A stretch of DNA of 64,000 nucleotides, from NCBI RefSeq assembly GCF_004368785.1, contig NZ_SODM01000007.1:279010-343009 (forward strand). Reading direction: 5' to 3'. Made by a program: the position numbers and the translations under genes. Source of the DNA: Flavobacterium sp. 270. GTDB lineage: Bacteria > Bacteroidota > Bacteroidia > Flavobacteriales > Flavobacteriaceae. The notes under the pieces are model-generated. The model was given only the letters and a program-made list of their open reading frames with translations. It was not told the origin of the DNA and made no database searches. Positions 28,351 to 37,425 of this stretch are shown here, piece after piece; position 1 is the first letter of the stretch, and each line of letters starts with the position of its first letter.

Positions 28351-28923
28351 TTATTTTATGACTGTAAATTTAGATCTTTTGGAAACCCCAAAACGAGATT
28401 GTTTTTTGTTGGAATACATCAATCTGGACAAAATATATTTTACCAATAAACCAAAACCATAAGAAATCGCTAATTCAATTAAAAGCAAAATATTTGAATA
28501 GTGTTCTTCCTTTTTTATAGGATAGGAATTAAAAATCACCATCAAAAAAGTTCCTGTAACAAATCCTGCAATTGCTGGTATTCGTTTTTCAGGAAATCCA
28601 AAATAACCAGCCAGAATTGCTATTACTAAAGAAAGCAAAATACAAACAAGACCGTTGTTTCCAAGGTTAGTAATAAAAACACTCGATGCCAGAACAATGA
28701 TCCATGTAAATTCTCTTCTGCCGTGCACTTTTTTTGCTTCTTCTATTTCTTCTGCAAGTTCGTCTTTAAATCCAAGTACTACATTTGTTATTAACATAGC
28801 TGCGATATCCGGATGATATCCCAATCTTATTAAAGTTTTTATTTCGTACTCTTTATCAAAAGTATCATTTCGCATTCTGTTTCTTAACTCTACGACTTGA
28901 TTATAGCTTAACTTGCCTTCCAT
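28351..28923 (-). CDS. hypothetical membrane protein, paralogue B
   Basis: This 190-residue protein is a diverged duplicate of the gene at 27667-28191. It has the same plan: an N-terminal helical segment (LSYNQVVELRNRMRNDTFDKEYEIKTLIRLGYHP), then four to five membrane segments (WIIVLASSVFITN, LVCILLSLVIAILAGYFG, IAGFVTGTFLMVIF, ILLLIELAISYGFGLLVKYILS) and a longer basic tail. Codon use looks like that of its neighbours. Function is unknown. It lies 159 nt upstream of paralogue A on the same strand. Confidence 0.7.
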   Translation of the reverse strand: MEGKLSYNQVVELRNRMRNDTFDKEYEIKTLIRLGYHPDIAAMLITNVVLGFKDELAEEIEEAKKVHGRREFTWIIVLASSVFITNLGNNGLVCILLSLVIAILAGYFGFPEKRIPAIAGFVTGTFLMVIFNSYPIKKEEHYSNILLLIELAISYGFGLLVKYILSRLMYSNKKQSRFGVSKRSKFTVIK

Positions 28924-29027
28924 AGATCAATTTATTTTGGTGCGTTAAAAGTATAAAAAAAATTAAGTTCCCTAAAAGCTGTCCCAATTTGGAACAGCAT
29001 TTTATTTCTATAAATAGCTAAGCTTTG

Positions 29028-29035
29028 TATCTTTG
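29028..29035 (+). promoter_or_regulatory. -7 element (TATCTTTG) of the WYL regulator gene
   Basis: TATCTTTG matches the Bacteroidota -7 consensus and lies 34 nt upstream of the regulator start codon. A near copy (TATCTTTA) follows at 29044-29051. Confidence 0.5.
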
Positions 29036-29069
29036 AATCTCTGTATCTTTAAACCTCAAAAGAAAAAAA

Positions 29070-30029
29070 ATGCTCGACGAAACCCCAAAACGATTTGACC
29101 GAATTGTTGCCATCCTAATTCAATTACAATCCAAAAAAATTGTAAAAGCGCAGGAATTGGCAGATCGTTTTGATTGTAGTCTTCGAACTATTTACAGAGA
29201 TATTCGAACTTTGGAAGCTTCGGGAGTTCCTATTTACAGCGAAGCCGGAGTTGGTTATGCTTTAATGGACGGTTACAGATTACCACCGGTTATGTTTACC
29301 CGCGAAGAAGTAAGTAGCTTTATTGCGGCAGAAAAACTGATGCAGAAATTTACAGATCCGGTTCTTGGAAATCATTATGCAGCCGCGATGTACAAATTAA
29401 AATCGGTTTTGAGAAGTACCGATAAAGACTGGCTCTCTAATATTGAATCCCGAATTGTAATGCAGACCGCCGAACCCATGTTTCATGATAATTCGCCCAA
29501 TACGCTGGCGATTCTTTTTGAAAGTATTGCGGAGAAAAAACAGATTCTCCTTCATTATAAAACCTACGAAAGAGACGAAGCAACGCAAAGAAATCTAGAA
29601 CCTGTTGGCGTTTTTCATGATCACAATAATTGGTATTTTTTATGTTATTGCCATTTAAGAAAAGATTACAGGCAATTTAGAACCGACCGAATTCAAAGCA
29701 TCAAAAAAACGGATCTTGATTTTACTATTGAACATGATGCGCTCGAAACTTATTTAAACAAAAATGAAACGATCCCTACAACAAAAGTTCGGATCTTGAT
29801 TGAAAAGAAAATTGCACGATATCTGGAAACAGAACGAAAATATCATGGTTTTGTTTCTGAAAAAGAAATCGACGGGCAAATAGAAATGACTTTTATGTGC
29901 CGTGATATTGATAGTGGTTTTCCACGCTGGTTTTTAATGTTTGGTGATTATGCCAAAATTCTGGAACCAGAGAAACTTAAAACCAGAGCTTTAGAATTAC
30001 TTGAAATCAACCGGGCAAGACTTTTATAA
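29070..30029 (+). CDS. YafY-type HTH/WYL-domain transcriptional regulator
   Basis: This 319-residue protein has an N-terminal helix-turn-helix (KAQELADRFDCSLRTIYRDIRTLEASGVP) and the characteristic GVGYALMDGYRLPPVMFT linker. The WYL domain lies in the middle (EPVGVFHDHNNWYFLCYCHLRKDYRQFRTDRIQSI), followed by a WCX-like C-terminus (MTFMCRDIDSGFPRWFLMFGDYAKILEPEKL). Such proteins bind DNA in response to a ligand held by the WYL fold; the ligand is unknown. It converges with the DinB genes, and the shared terminator lies between them. Confidence 0.9.
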   Translation: MLDETPKRFDRIVAILIQLQSKKIVKAQELADRFDCSLRTIYRDIRTLEASGVPIYSEAGVGYALMDGYRLPPVMFTREEVSSFIAAEKLMQKFTDPVLGNHYAAAMYKLKSVLRSTDKDWLSNIESRIVMQTAEPMFHDNSPNTLAILFESIAEKKQILLHYKTYERDEATQRNLEPVGVFHDHNNWYFLCYCHLRKDYRQFRTDRIQSIKKTDLDFTIEHDALETYLNKNETIPTTKVRILIEKKIARYLETERKYHGFVSEKEIDGQIEMTFMCRDIDSGFPRWFLMFGDYAKILEPEKLKTRALELLEINRARLL

Positions 30030-30067
30030 AAAAACTCCTCAATTGAATTATCAATGAGGAGTTTTTT
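30029..30067. terminator. bidirectional terminator between WYL and DinB genes
   Basis: AAAAAACTCCTCA (30029-30041) pairs with TGAGGAGTTTTTT (30055-30067). With A and T runs on both sides it can end both convergent transcripts. Confidence 0.85.
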
Positions 30068-30072
30068 AATTT

Positions 30073-30567
30073 TTATTGGTTTTTTACCACATTATAAAAA
30101 TTATAATCTGTATTTGAGGCATCTGTAATTCCGATATTTCGGCCAATTGTTACAATTTGTCCTCTGTGATACGTACCGTGATTGACAACCTGCAATAAAT
30201 ATTCACTTAAAGGAAGTTCGCACTGAAACCACGGATTTTCGATTTTAATTTCTTTAAATAATTGTTCTTCTGATAATGACTTAATACGTTCAGCCAATTT
30301 TGTTGAACTTTGTAATAACCCTTCAAATATTTCTTTCGTACTCAAATTAACATTTTCATTTCTTTCAAAAGTCGTTTCTGCAATTACCGAATACCAATAT
30401 TCTTCGGTTTCCCAGATATGTAACAACGTTTTAGCAATGCTGGAATAACTTGAAGGCACTTCCTGATTTAGCAATTCATCAGATTTTGCAGAAAGCCAGT
30501 TTACAAATTGCTGGTTTACCCAAACATTATAATTGGCATAATTGGTCATTAATTTTTGTAAGCTCAT
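30073..30567 (-). CDS. DinB-family protein 1
   Basis: This 164-residue four-helix-bundle protein is of the DinB/YfiT type. The recognisable pieces are the N-terminal YNVWVNQQFVNWL helix, LLHIWETEEYWY (first metal His) and VVNHGTYHRGQIVTIGR near the C-terminus, which carries the paired His of the divalent metal site. Bacterial DinB-fold proteins are often thiol-dependent transferases or damage-induced proteins; the substrate here is unknown. It is followed upstream by a second, distantly related DinB gene on the same strand, so they may form a two-gene unit. Confidence 0.85.
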   Translation of the reverse strand: MSLQKLMTNYANYNVWVNQQFVNWLSAKSDELLNQEVPSSYSSIAKTLLHIWETEEYWYSVIAETTFERNENVNLSTKEIFEGLLQSSTKLAERIKSLSEEQLFKEIKIENPWFQCELPLSEYLLQVVNHGTYHRGQIVTIGRNIGITDASNTDYNFYNVVKNQ

Positions 30568-30619
30568 AATGTTGATTTTAATTTTGAATGAAATATTTTA
30601 AAGAATTAAAAACAGCTTT

Positions 30620-31105
30620 TTATCTTTCTCTTTCCCAGAAAAATGGCGGCTCAATATTTAAGGCTCTTAAATATACATAACCTTGTCCGCGGTGATGAAC
30701 TTCATTATCAATAAAATATAAAATATTCTGAATAACCGGAAACTCGTATTGTCCAAATAAATTAAAGGTTTCGTTAAAATCTTCAATGGATAGTTTTTCC
30801 CAATATGTATTGATTTCAGCTGTTGCTTCGTCCCATTTTTCAAGATACTGTGCTTTAAAAATCAACTTTTCAGCTCCTTCTGTGTAAGGCTGAGCATCTC
30901 TATTTACAATTCCTTTAAGCGCAGGAACAGCAATTGCCAAAAGTTCGTCTGCTAATTTTGCGAAAGGTCTCATTCCGCCAATATAAAATTCGAAAAAATC
31001 TTTTTCAGGAAAAAGCTCAATTACACGTCTTGTAAGGGCGCGGTGACCTTGCCAGTGTTTCAATAAATCTTCGGGAGTAATTACTTGTGCAGCTAATGTT
31101 TTCAT
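30620..31105 (-). CDS. DinB-family protein 2
   Basis: This 161-residue protein has the DinB fold signature NEVHHRGQGYVYLRAL near the C-terminus and an N-terminal LLKHWQGHRALTRRVIEL helix carrying a His. It shares little sequence with the adjacent DinB gene beyond the metal-site motif, so the pair is not a recent duplication. It ends in FFWERER. Enzymatic role is unknown. The gene begins the two-gene unit (52 nt gap to the next). Confidence 0.85.
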   Translation of the reverse strand: MKTLAAQVITPEDLLKHWQGHRALTRRVIELFPEKDFFEFYIGGMRPFAKLADELLAIAVPALKGIVNRDAQPYTEGAEKLIFKAQYLEKWDEATAEINTYWEKLSIEDFNETFNLFGQYEFPVIQNILYFIDNEVHHRGQGYVYLRALNIEPPFFWERER

Positions 31106-31383
31106 GATTTTAAGGTTTTAAATTTTTAATACTTCAAAAGTAAAATGGGCTGGTGACAACAGTTTGTCAGCAGGAAAAAATATATTCAATTTATTTTTTT
31201 ATGTAAGTACCAAAAGTTTTAAAATCATGAAGTTATCCTTGTTGCTTCTAAAATTAAAATTGTGGTAAATTTTGTAACCTTCAATTCTTACAGCGTTAAA
31301 AAAACATAATAAAATTCTGATTATCACTAATTTAAGAAAAATCCTTCGTATCTTTAATATCCCCATTAATAAAATTCAGGATT

Positions 31384-34300
31384 ATGAGAGCGACTCTATT
31401 TCTATTTTTATTATTTTATTCTACTATATCTTTATCGCAGGGAATCATAGTGGACACTACAACTTTGAGCATACCTCAGCTGGTTCGGGAAGAGTTAATG
31501 CAAAATGCCTGTGCTAATGAAAGTAACTTTAGGTTCTCATCACATCTAGGTATTGGCAAATTCACGAATACAAATCCAAATTTTCCGATTACAGAAGGTA
31601 TCATTATTAGAAATGGAATTGCCAAATATACGGAAGGGGCATATTCAGCAATTAATGAAAGCAGCGAACTTAACAACAATAATGACAGCGATTTACAGGA
31701 AATCAGCGATAGCAATGGACAGATGGTTGCAATTACAGATGTCAGCTATCTTCAGTTTGACTTTACTCCTCTTTCTTCTAATTTTAGTTTTGATTTTCTT
31801 TTTGCGTCAAATGAATATGGCGAATTTCAATGCGGTTTTAGTGATGTTTTTGCTTTTATATTAACAGATTTAACTACAGGATTATCCACAAATCTTGCAG
31901 TCGTTCCGGGTACATCGATGCCCGTTTCGATCAAGAATATTAGAGACCAACAGTACAATTCTTCGTGTTTATCTGCGAATGCGAATTTATTTGATCATTA
32001 TAACGTGACCAATCCGACACAGTCTGCCCTAAATATGAGGGGTGAAACGAAAGTGCTAACGGCTTCTTCAACTGTAATTCCAAACAGGACTTACAGTATA
32101 AAGCTGGCAATTGGCGATTACAACGACAGCAGTTATGATTCGGCCGTTTTCATAAAAGGAGGAAGTTTTATGACGGCAATGGATTTAGGGCCCGACAGAA
32201 TGATTTGTCAAGACGAAAAAATTATTCTTAGGTCTGGGTTAGTTGGAAATTACGCGTATGTCTGGACTTTGGATGGAACTGTAATTGACGGACAAACAAG
32301 CAATTCATTAACTGTAGATAGAGCGGGAACATACGGCGTTACTGCTACTCTTTCTGGCTGTATTATAAAAGATGAAGTAAAAATTACTGATTTGGTTGTA
32401 AAACCTGCCAAGAATATAATTGCCTGTTACAACACAAATGGTATTTATAATTATGATTTAACTCAAAATAACCTGAATACTTTAGGTCTTAACCCAGCAG
32501 AATATTCTTTGTTGTATTTTAGTTCTTTGGCAGAAGCCAATGCAAACGGGCCATCGATACCACAAAATCAATTAAATTCCTTTACAAGTGTCGGTAATCA
32601 AACCATATATATAAAAGCGGTTCCTATAAATAACGCTGGTACTATTTGCAATAATTTGATTTCATTTGATTTGCTGGTAACTGCTCCAATTACTATTATA
32701 AAACCTGCGGATTTAAGTTTTTGCGATTCTAATTCTGGAACTGTTAAGGTTGATTTAACGGTTCAGGAAAGCACCATTCTAAATGGTTTGAATCCTTCTG
32801 GGTACCATGTAAGTTATCACACAAGTCAGACAGCCGCAGATACAGATACAAATCCCATTTCAGATCCCACGGTTTTTAGTACTTCTTTACCACAATCACC
32901 TCAAACAATCTGGGTAAGGGTCGAAAGTGTTCAGAATTCTTTTTGCTACAATGTTGTAGATTTTAATATTAATATTTATGCACTGCCGCCAGTAAATGAT
33001 ATTCCAGATGTTGTTGCCTGTAACAGCTATACATTGCCTCCTATAACTTCTGGCAATTATTACACTGGGTCAAATGGCACAGGAACAAAGCTAAATGCAG
33101 GAGACGTTATTACTAAAACCGGAACCTATTATATTTACAATGGCCCAACCCCAAACAATTGTACCAATGAAAATACTTTTCACTTAACCTTTGTTTATGA
33201 AATTGGATTTGCCAAAGAAGCCTGCGGTCAGTACATAGTTCCCAATGTACCTGTCGGTGGATTTTTTACAGAATCAGGAGGAAAAGGAGATTCTATTCCG
33301 ATAGGAACAGCTTTTACAACCAGTCAAACCATATATTATTACGCCATTGTTGATGGAACGGTCTGCAGGGATATTGCCGTACCTTTTATTGTTAATCCTT
33401 TACCACTAGTAGATAAACCTGCTAATGTGGTAACCTGCGATTCTTATACATTACCACCTTTAATTAACGGAAATTATTTCTCAAAATCGGCAGGTTCGGG
33501 CACGCCTTTACATGCGGGCGATAAAATAACAGCGAGTCAAACCCTTTATGTTTTTGCTAATGATGGAAAATGTACCAATGAGAACTCCTTCAAAATAGAT
33601 ATTATTAATTCGATGCGTTTTATTCCGATAACACAATGTGGCAGTTACACACTGCCAACAATTGCCATCGGAGGTTATTACGACAGTCCTGGTGGTCAAG
33701 GCACAAATATTCCTGCCGGAACCGTGATTACAAATTCTCAGACCGTATATTATTATGCCGTTACTACTACTTCTCCCAATTGTACTGAGAATCTAAAATA
33801 CCAGATTACTATAAAACCTTTACCTTTAGTAGATACACCAGCCAATAGACTCGAATGCGAAAGTTATGTATTGCCTCCATTGACCAATGGTAATTATTTT
33901 ACCGCTGCGAATGGCGGCGGAACTCCATTAGCAGCCGGAACTCGTATTACTGCTACACAAACAATTTATACTTTTTCTAAAGGAGCAGAATGTAATAATG
34001 AACATCGTTTTGTTATTACAATCAAGCCGTTGCCACTTGTTGATAGTTTTACGGATGTTGTGACTTGCAGCGATTTTAAACTTCCGAAATTAAAAAACGG
34101 ACAATATTATACCGAAACCGGAGGTCCTTATGGTTCTGGAAATCGCATTAATGAAGGAACCGTAATAAATACCACCCAAACCATTTATATCTACAACGAA
34201 TGGCCCGATCTTGCAAGGTGCAGTAACGAAACTTTCTTTAAAATTAATATCAATGGTATCGATGTTGGCAATTTTGATACTATAAATAGTTGCGACAGCT

Positions 34301-35439
34301 ACACATTACCTCCATTAAAATTAGGTAATTATTATTCAGTATCCGGAGGAAAAGGCAATGTAATTCCGGCGGGAACGGTATTAACAGCCTCTCAAACTAT
34401 TTATGTTTATGCCATTACTGGAAACAGGCTCACTTGTACAAGCGAAAAAAATTTTAAGGTCAATATTTCTTCAACGCCTACATTAGTCAGCATGCCAGAT
34501 GTTACTATTTGCAAGAGTTATACATTGCCTGCTTTGTCTGTCGGATCGTATTACAGCGGACCAAATGCAACCGGAACTCATTATAATGCGGGAGAGCAGA
34601 TAACCAAAAGTCAACAAATGTATATTTATGCTGCTGCCCCGGGAAATTCAAATTGTGTATCTCAAGATGATTTTAATATTACCGTTTATCCATTAAAAGA
34701 TTTTACAATAAAAAATGGCGTTATCTGTGTTGATTACCAAACTGGAACATTGCTTTTTCCTGCCCAACTGAATTCTGGACTCAATGCAAGCGAGTACATC
34801 ATTGACTGGTTTTTGAACGGCAATAAAATAAGTACGGGCTCCTCTTATACTGCTGTTCAGGAAGGAGTCTATACTGTTGTCCCCACAAAAATTTCTCCTG
34901 GAACTGGTGCCGATTGTGGTTACAATTCTACCACCGTTACGGTAGAAAAGTCCAGTCCTGCAATTGCAACTTTAACAATCACAGATGCTTTTGAAGATGA
35001 TATTGACATTATCGCAAATGTAATTAATGGATTTGGAATATATGAATATCAGTTAGACGATGGCAGTTTTCAAACCAACAATGTTTTTTCTGATGTTGAT
35101 TCAGGCGAACACGCGATCACTATAAAGGACATAAAAGGAAATTGCGGAAATCTAATTTTATTTGCTAATGTGCTTAAATATCCCAAATTTTTCACTCCAA
35201 ACAATGATGGTTTCAACGACACTTGGAACATTAAAGATCTTGCCGAACAGCCCAATGCTGTTATCAAAATTTTTGATCGTTATGGTAAATTTCTAACACA
35301 GATTCGTCCTTCGGGCGCAGGCTGGGACGGTAATTATAATGGAGCTTCCCTTCCTTCCTCCGATTATTGGTTTCAGGTTTTTTATACACAAGATCAGCTC
35401 GATCAAGTGTTCAAAGCCCATTTTACTTTAAAAAGATAA
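31384..35439 (+). CDS. large secreted choice-of-anchor-L protein with T9SS type B sorting domain
   Basis: This 1351-residue protein has a signal peptide ending near residue 19. Residues about 20-260 match the choice-of-anchor-L domain (PITEGIIIRNGIAKYTEGA, FLFASNEYGEFQCGFSDVFAFIL). A PKD-like Ig module follows. Then come about eight repeats around a CDSYTLPPLxNGNYF core with a second ASQTIYVYA core, each with paired Cys. The C-terminus is a type B T9SS (gliding-motility type) sorting domain (FFTPNNDGFNDTWNIKDL, GWDGNYNGA, DYWFQVFY). It is probably a cell-surface adhesin delivered by T9SS. A TATCTTTA -7-like element lies at 31350-31357. The terminator after it was not seen. Confidence 0.9.
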   Translation: MRATLFLFLLFYSTISLSQGIIVDTTTLSIPQLVREELMQNACANESNFRFSSHLGIGKFTNTNPNFPITEGIIIRNGIAKYTEGAYSAINESSELNNNNDSDLQEISDSNGQMVAITDVSYLQFDFTPLSSNFSFDFLFASNEYGEFQCGFSDVFAFILTDLTTGLSTNLAVVPGTSMPVSIKNIRDQQYNSSCLSANANLFDHYNVTNPTQSALNMRGETKVLTASSTVIPNRTYSIKLAIGDYNDSSYDSAVFIKGGSFMTAMDLGPDRMICQDEKIILRSGLVGNYAYVWTLDGTVIDGQTSNSLTVDRAGTYGVTATLSGCIIKDEVKITDLVVKPAKNIIACYNTNGIYNYDLTQNNLNTLGLNPAEYSLLYFSSLAEANANGPSIPQNQLNSFTSVGNQTIYIKAVPINNAGTICNNLISFDLLVTAPITIIKPADLSFCDSNSGTVKVDLTVQESTILNGLNPSGYHVSYHTSQTAADTDTNPISDPTVFSTSLPQSPQTIWVRVESVQNSFCYNVVDFNINIYALPPVNDIPDVVACNSYTLPPITSGNYYTGSNGTGTKLNAGDVITKTGTYYIYNGPTPNNCTNENTFHLTFVYEIGFAKEACGQYIVPNVPVGGFFTESGGKGDSIPIGTAFTTSQTIYYYAIVDGTVCRDIAVPFIVNPLPLVDKPANVVTCDSYTLPPLINGNYFSKSAGSGTPLHAGDKITASQTLYVFANDGKCTNENSFKIDIINSMRFIPITQCGSYTLPTIAIGGYYDSPGGQGTNIPAGTVITNSQTVYYYAVTTTSPNCTENLKYQITIKPLPLVDTPANRLECESYVLPPLTNGNYFTAANGGGTPLAAGTRITATQTIYTFSKGAECNNEHRFVITIKPLPLVDSFTDVVTCSDFKLPKLKNGQYYTETGGPYGSGNRINEGTVINTTQTIYIYNEWPDLARCSNETFFKININGIDVGNFDTINSCDSYTLPPLKLGNYYSVSGGKGNVIPAGTVLTASQTIYVYAITGNRLTCTSEKNFKVNISSTPTLVSMPDVTICKSYTLPALSVGSYYSGPNATGTHYNAGEQITKSQQMYIYAAAPGNSNCVSQDDFNITVYPLKDFTIKNGVICVDYQTGTLLFPAQLNSGLNASEYIIDWFLNGNKISTGSSYTAVQEGVYTVVPTKISPGTGADCGYNSTTVTVEKSSPAIATLTITDAFEDDIDIIANVINGFGIYEYQLDDGSFQTNNVFSDVDSGEHAITIKDIKGNCGNLILFANVLKYPKFFTPNNDGFNDTWNIKDLAEQPNAVIKIFDRYGKFLTQIRPSGAGWDGNYNGASLPSSDYWFQVFYTQDQLDQVFKAHFTLKR

Positions 35440-35553
35440 AGAATTGGCAATGCCACAATAAAAAACGCTAGGCTTAAAACACCCGTTATGCAATAATAAA
35501 ACATCAAAATCTGCTTTATCCGTTTTATTATAGCTATTCAACTATCAACTTTG

Positions 35554-35561
35554 TACCTTTG
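35554..35561 (+). promoter_or_regulatory. -7 element (TACCTTTG) of thiL
   Basis: TACCTTTG fits the TANNTTTG consensus and lies 29 nt upstream of the thiL start codon. Confidence 0.5.
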
Positions 35562-35590
35562 CACCTCATAAACTTTGCACCTTAAAAAAA

Positions 35591-36637
35591 ATGATCGAAG
35601 ATAAAAATCCGCAACGTACCAGTATAGCTCAATTAGGCGAATTTGGCTTAATTGAACACTTAACCAAAAATTTTGATGTTAAACAAGAATCTACTTTAAA
35701 AAGTATTGGTGATGATGCCGCAGTTTTAGATTTCAAAGATAAAAAAGTAGTAGTTTCTACTGATTTATTAATTGAAGGCGTGCATTTTGATTTGGCTTAT
35801 ATGCCGTTGAAGCATTTAGGATATAAATCTGTTGTTGTAAATGTATCAGACATTTGCGCAATGAATGCGAAACCAACACAAATTACAGTTTCTGTAGCGG
35901 TTTCTAATCGTTTTCCTCTGGAAGCTTTAGAAGAGTTGTTTGAAGGAATTACTCATGCTGCTCAAGAATACAAAGTGGATGTTATTGGCGGAGATACAAC
36001 CTCATCTCAAAAAGGATTAATTATTAGCATTACTGCAATTGGTGAAGCTAATGAAGAGGAAATCGTATATAGAAATGGTGCAAAACAAACCGATTTACTT
36101 GTTGTAACCGGAGATATTGGCGCTGCTTATATGGGATTACAAGTCTTAGAAAGAGAGAAACAAGTTTTTCAGGTTAACCCAAACAATCAGCCGGATCTTG
36201 ATGCTTATACGTATTTAATCGAACGTCAGTTGAAACCCGAAGCACGAAAAGATGTACGTACTTTATTGCATGCTCTTGAAATAAAACCAACTTCTATGAT
36301 TGATATTTCAGACGGACTTTCTTCTGAGATTATTCATTTATGTAAGCAATCTAAAGTGGGTTGTAATTTATACGAAGATAAACTGCCTCTAGATCCTCAG
36401 TTTATTTCTACTTGCGAAGAATTTAATATTGATAGTACAACAGTTGCCATAAACGGCGGTGAAGATTACGAACTTTTATTTACAATTGATATTAATGATT
36501 TTGACAAAATAAAAGGAAATCCAAATTTCTCTATTATAGGCCATATGGCAGAAGAAAATGAAGGAATTCATCTGGTAACACGTGCGAACACAAAAATTGC
36601 TTTAAAAGCACGCGGATGGGATTCTCTTAGTGAGTAA
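35591..36637 (+). CDS. thiL: thiamine-monophosphate kinase
   Basis: This 348-residue ATP-dependent kinase makes thiamine diphosphate from thiamine monophosphate. The AIRS-family N-terminal domain shows GDDAAVLDFKDKKVVVSTDLLIEGVHFDL, followed by KSVVVNVSDICAMNAKPT, the DVIGGDTTSSQKGL segment and IDISDGLSSEIIHL. The C-terminal domain ends with NGGEDYELLFTI. The order and length match ThiL. No other thiamine gene is adjacent, as is common for this gene in Bacteroidota. Confidence 0.95.
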   Translation: MIEDKNPQRTSIAQLGEFGLIEHLTKNFDVKQESTLKSIGDDAAVLDFKDKKVVVSTDLLIEGVHFDLAYMPLKHLGYKSVVVNVSDICAMNAKPTQITVSVAVSNRFPLEALEELFEGITHAAQEYKVDVIGGDTTSSQKGLIISITAIGEANEEEIVYRNGAKQTDLLVVTGDIGAAYMGLQVLEREKQVFQVNPNNQPDLDAYTYLIERQLKPEARKDVRTLLHALEIKPTSMIDISDGLSSEIIHLCKQSKVGCNLYEDKLPLDPQFISTCEEFNIDSTTVAINGGEDYELLFTIDINDFDKIKGNPNFSIIGHMAEENEGIHLVTRANTKIALKARGWDSLSE

Positions 36638-36643
36638 ACTTTA

Positions 36644-36722
36644 GAAATTCCAAAATAAAAAATTCCAAATTCCAATGGCACACAGACTATTTGGAATTTG
36701 GAATTTTTTATTTTGGAATTTC
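36644..36722. terminator. bidirectional terminator with 32-bp perfect arms
   Basis: Arms at 36644-36675 and 36691-36722 are exact 32-bp complements around a 15-nt loop, and both are built of repeated GGAATTT/AATTCC words. It lies between the convergent thiL and response regulator genes, 4 nt before the regulator stop codon, and could end both transcripts. It is unusually long for a simple terminator. Confidence 0.8.
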
Positions 36723-36726
36723 ACCT

Positions 36727-37425
36727 TTAAAAAAGCCCTTTGCTTTTGGCTTCTTTTACTAACTCTTCATCAGAACCGGACTTTATTTTAAGCAATTCTT
36801 TTAAGTTGATTTTACGTTTCTCAATTGCAGTTAAAGATATCGGAATATATTGAGGCATAGCAAAAACTTCAATTCCTTTTGACAAATGAAATAATATTTG
36901 TTTGTCAAACTGATCTATTTCTATGGAGTTATGAGGCGTTTGATTAAGCATTTTCTGAACAGACTGACTGTAATATTTTTCGCTTCTCATTACTTTATCA
37001 AACGCAAAAAGCAATTCATCAAACGTAAGATCGTTTTTAATAACCAATCCATTAGGATTTATGGTTCTGATAATTGTTTTAATTTTAAGAAGTTCTGTAT
37101 ACATAGTCAGCAATATAATTTTGCAATTGGGCATTTTTTGCAGAATTAATTTGGCTATATCTTCTCCAGAAAAAAGATTTTTTTCTTCGTAAGCCGGCAT
37201 ACTGATATCCAAAAAAGCAATATCAAACTGCGGGGTCTTTTCATCTACGATTAAATCGTAAGCAGATTTGCAATCATGAGCCTGAGCGATCACAAAATCG
37301 TATTCTTTAGGATTATAACGAGTAATAGCATTCTTATATCCTTCTATGATAAAAGGATGATCATCAACTATTAAAATATTTCGCTTGATTAATTGCGAAA
37401 TGGGGGGTGTTACGTCAATTGTCAT
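36727..37425 (-). CDS. response regulator of the TPR-kinase pair
   Basis: This 232-residue protein has a receiver domain with the acidic pair in IVDDHP, the phospho-acceptor Asp73 in IAFLDISMP, the Thr of ILLTMY and a Lys in VIKND. The C-terminal 80 residues are a NarL-type output helix bundle, though less canonical than usual (FHLSKGIEVFAMPQYIPISLTAIEKRKINLKELL). The start codon overlaps the end of the upstream histidine kinase gene by 11 nt, so the two are co-transcribed and form a two-component pair. DNA targets are unknown. Confidence 0.9.
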   Translation of the reverse strand: MTIDVTPPISQLIKRNILIVDDHPFIIEGYKNAITRYNPKEYDFVIAQAHDCKSAYDLIVDEKTPQFDIAFLDISMPAYEEKNLFSGEDIAKLILQKMPNCKIILLTMYTELLKIKTIIRTINPNGLVIKNDLTFDELLFAFDKVMRSEKYYSQSVQKMLNQTPHNSIEIDQFDKQILFHLSKGIEVFAMPQYIPISLTAIEKRKINLKELLKIKSGSDEELVKEAKSKGLF

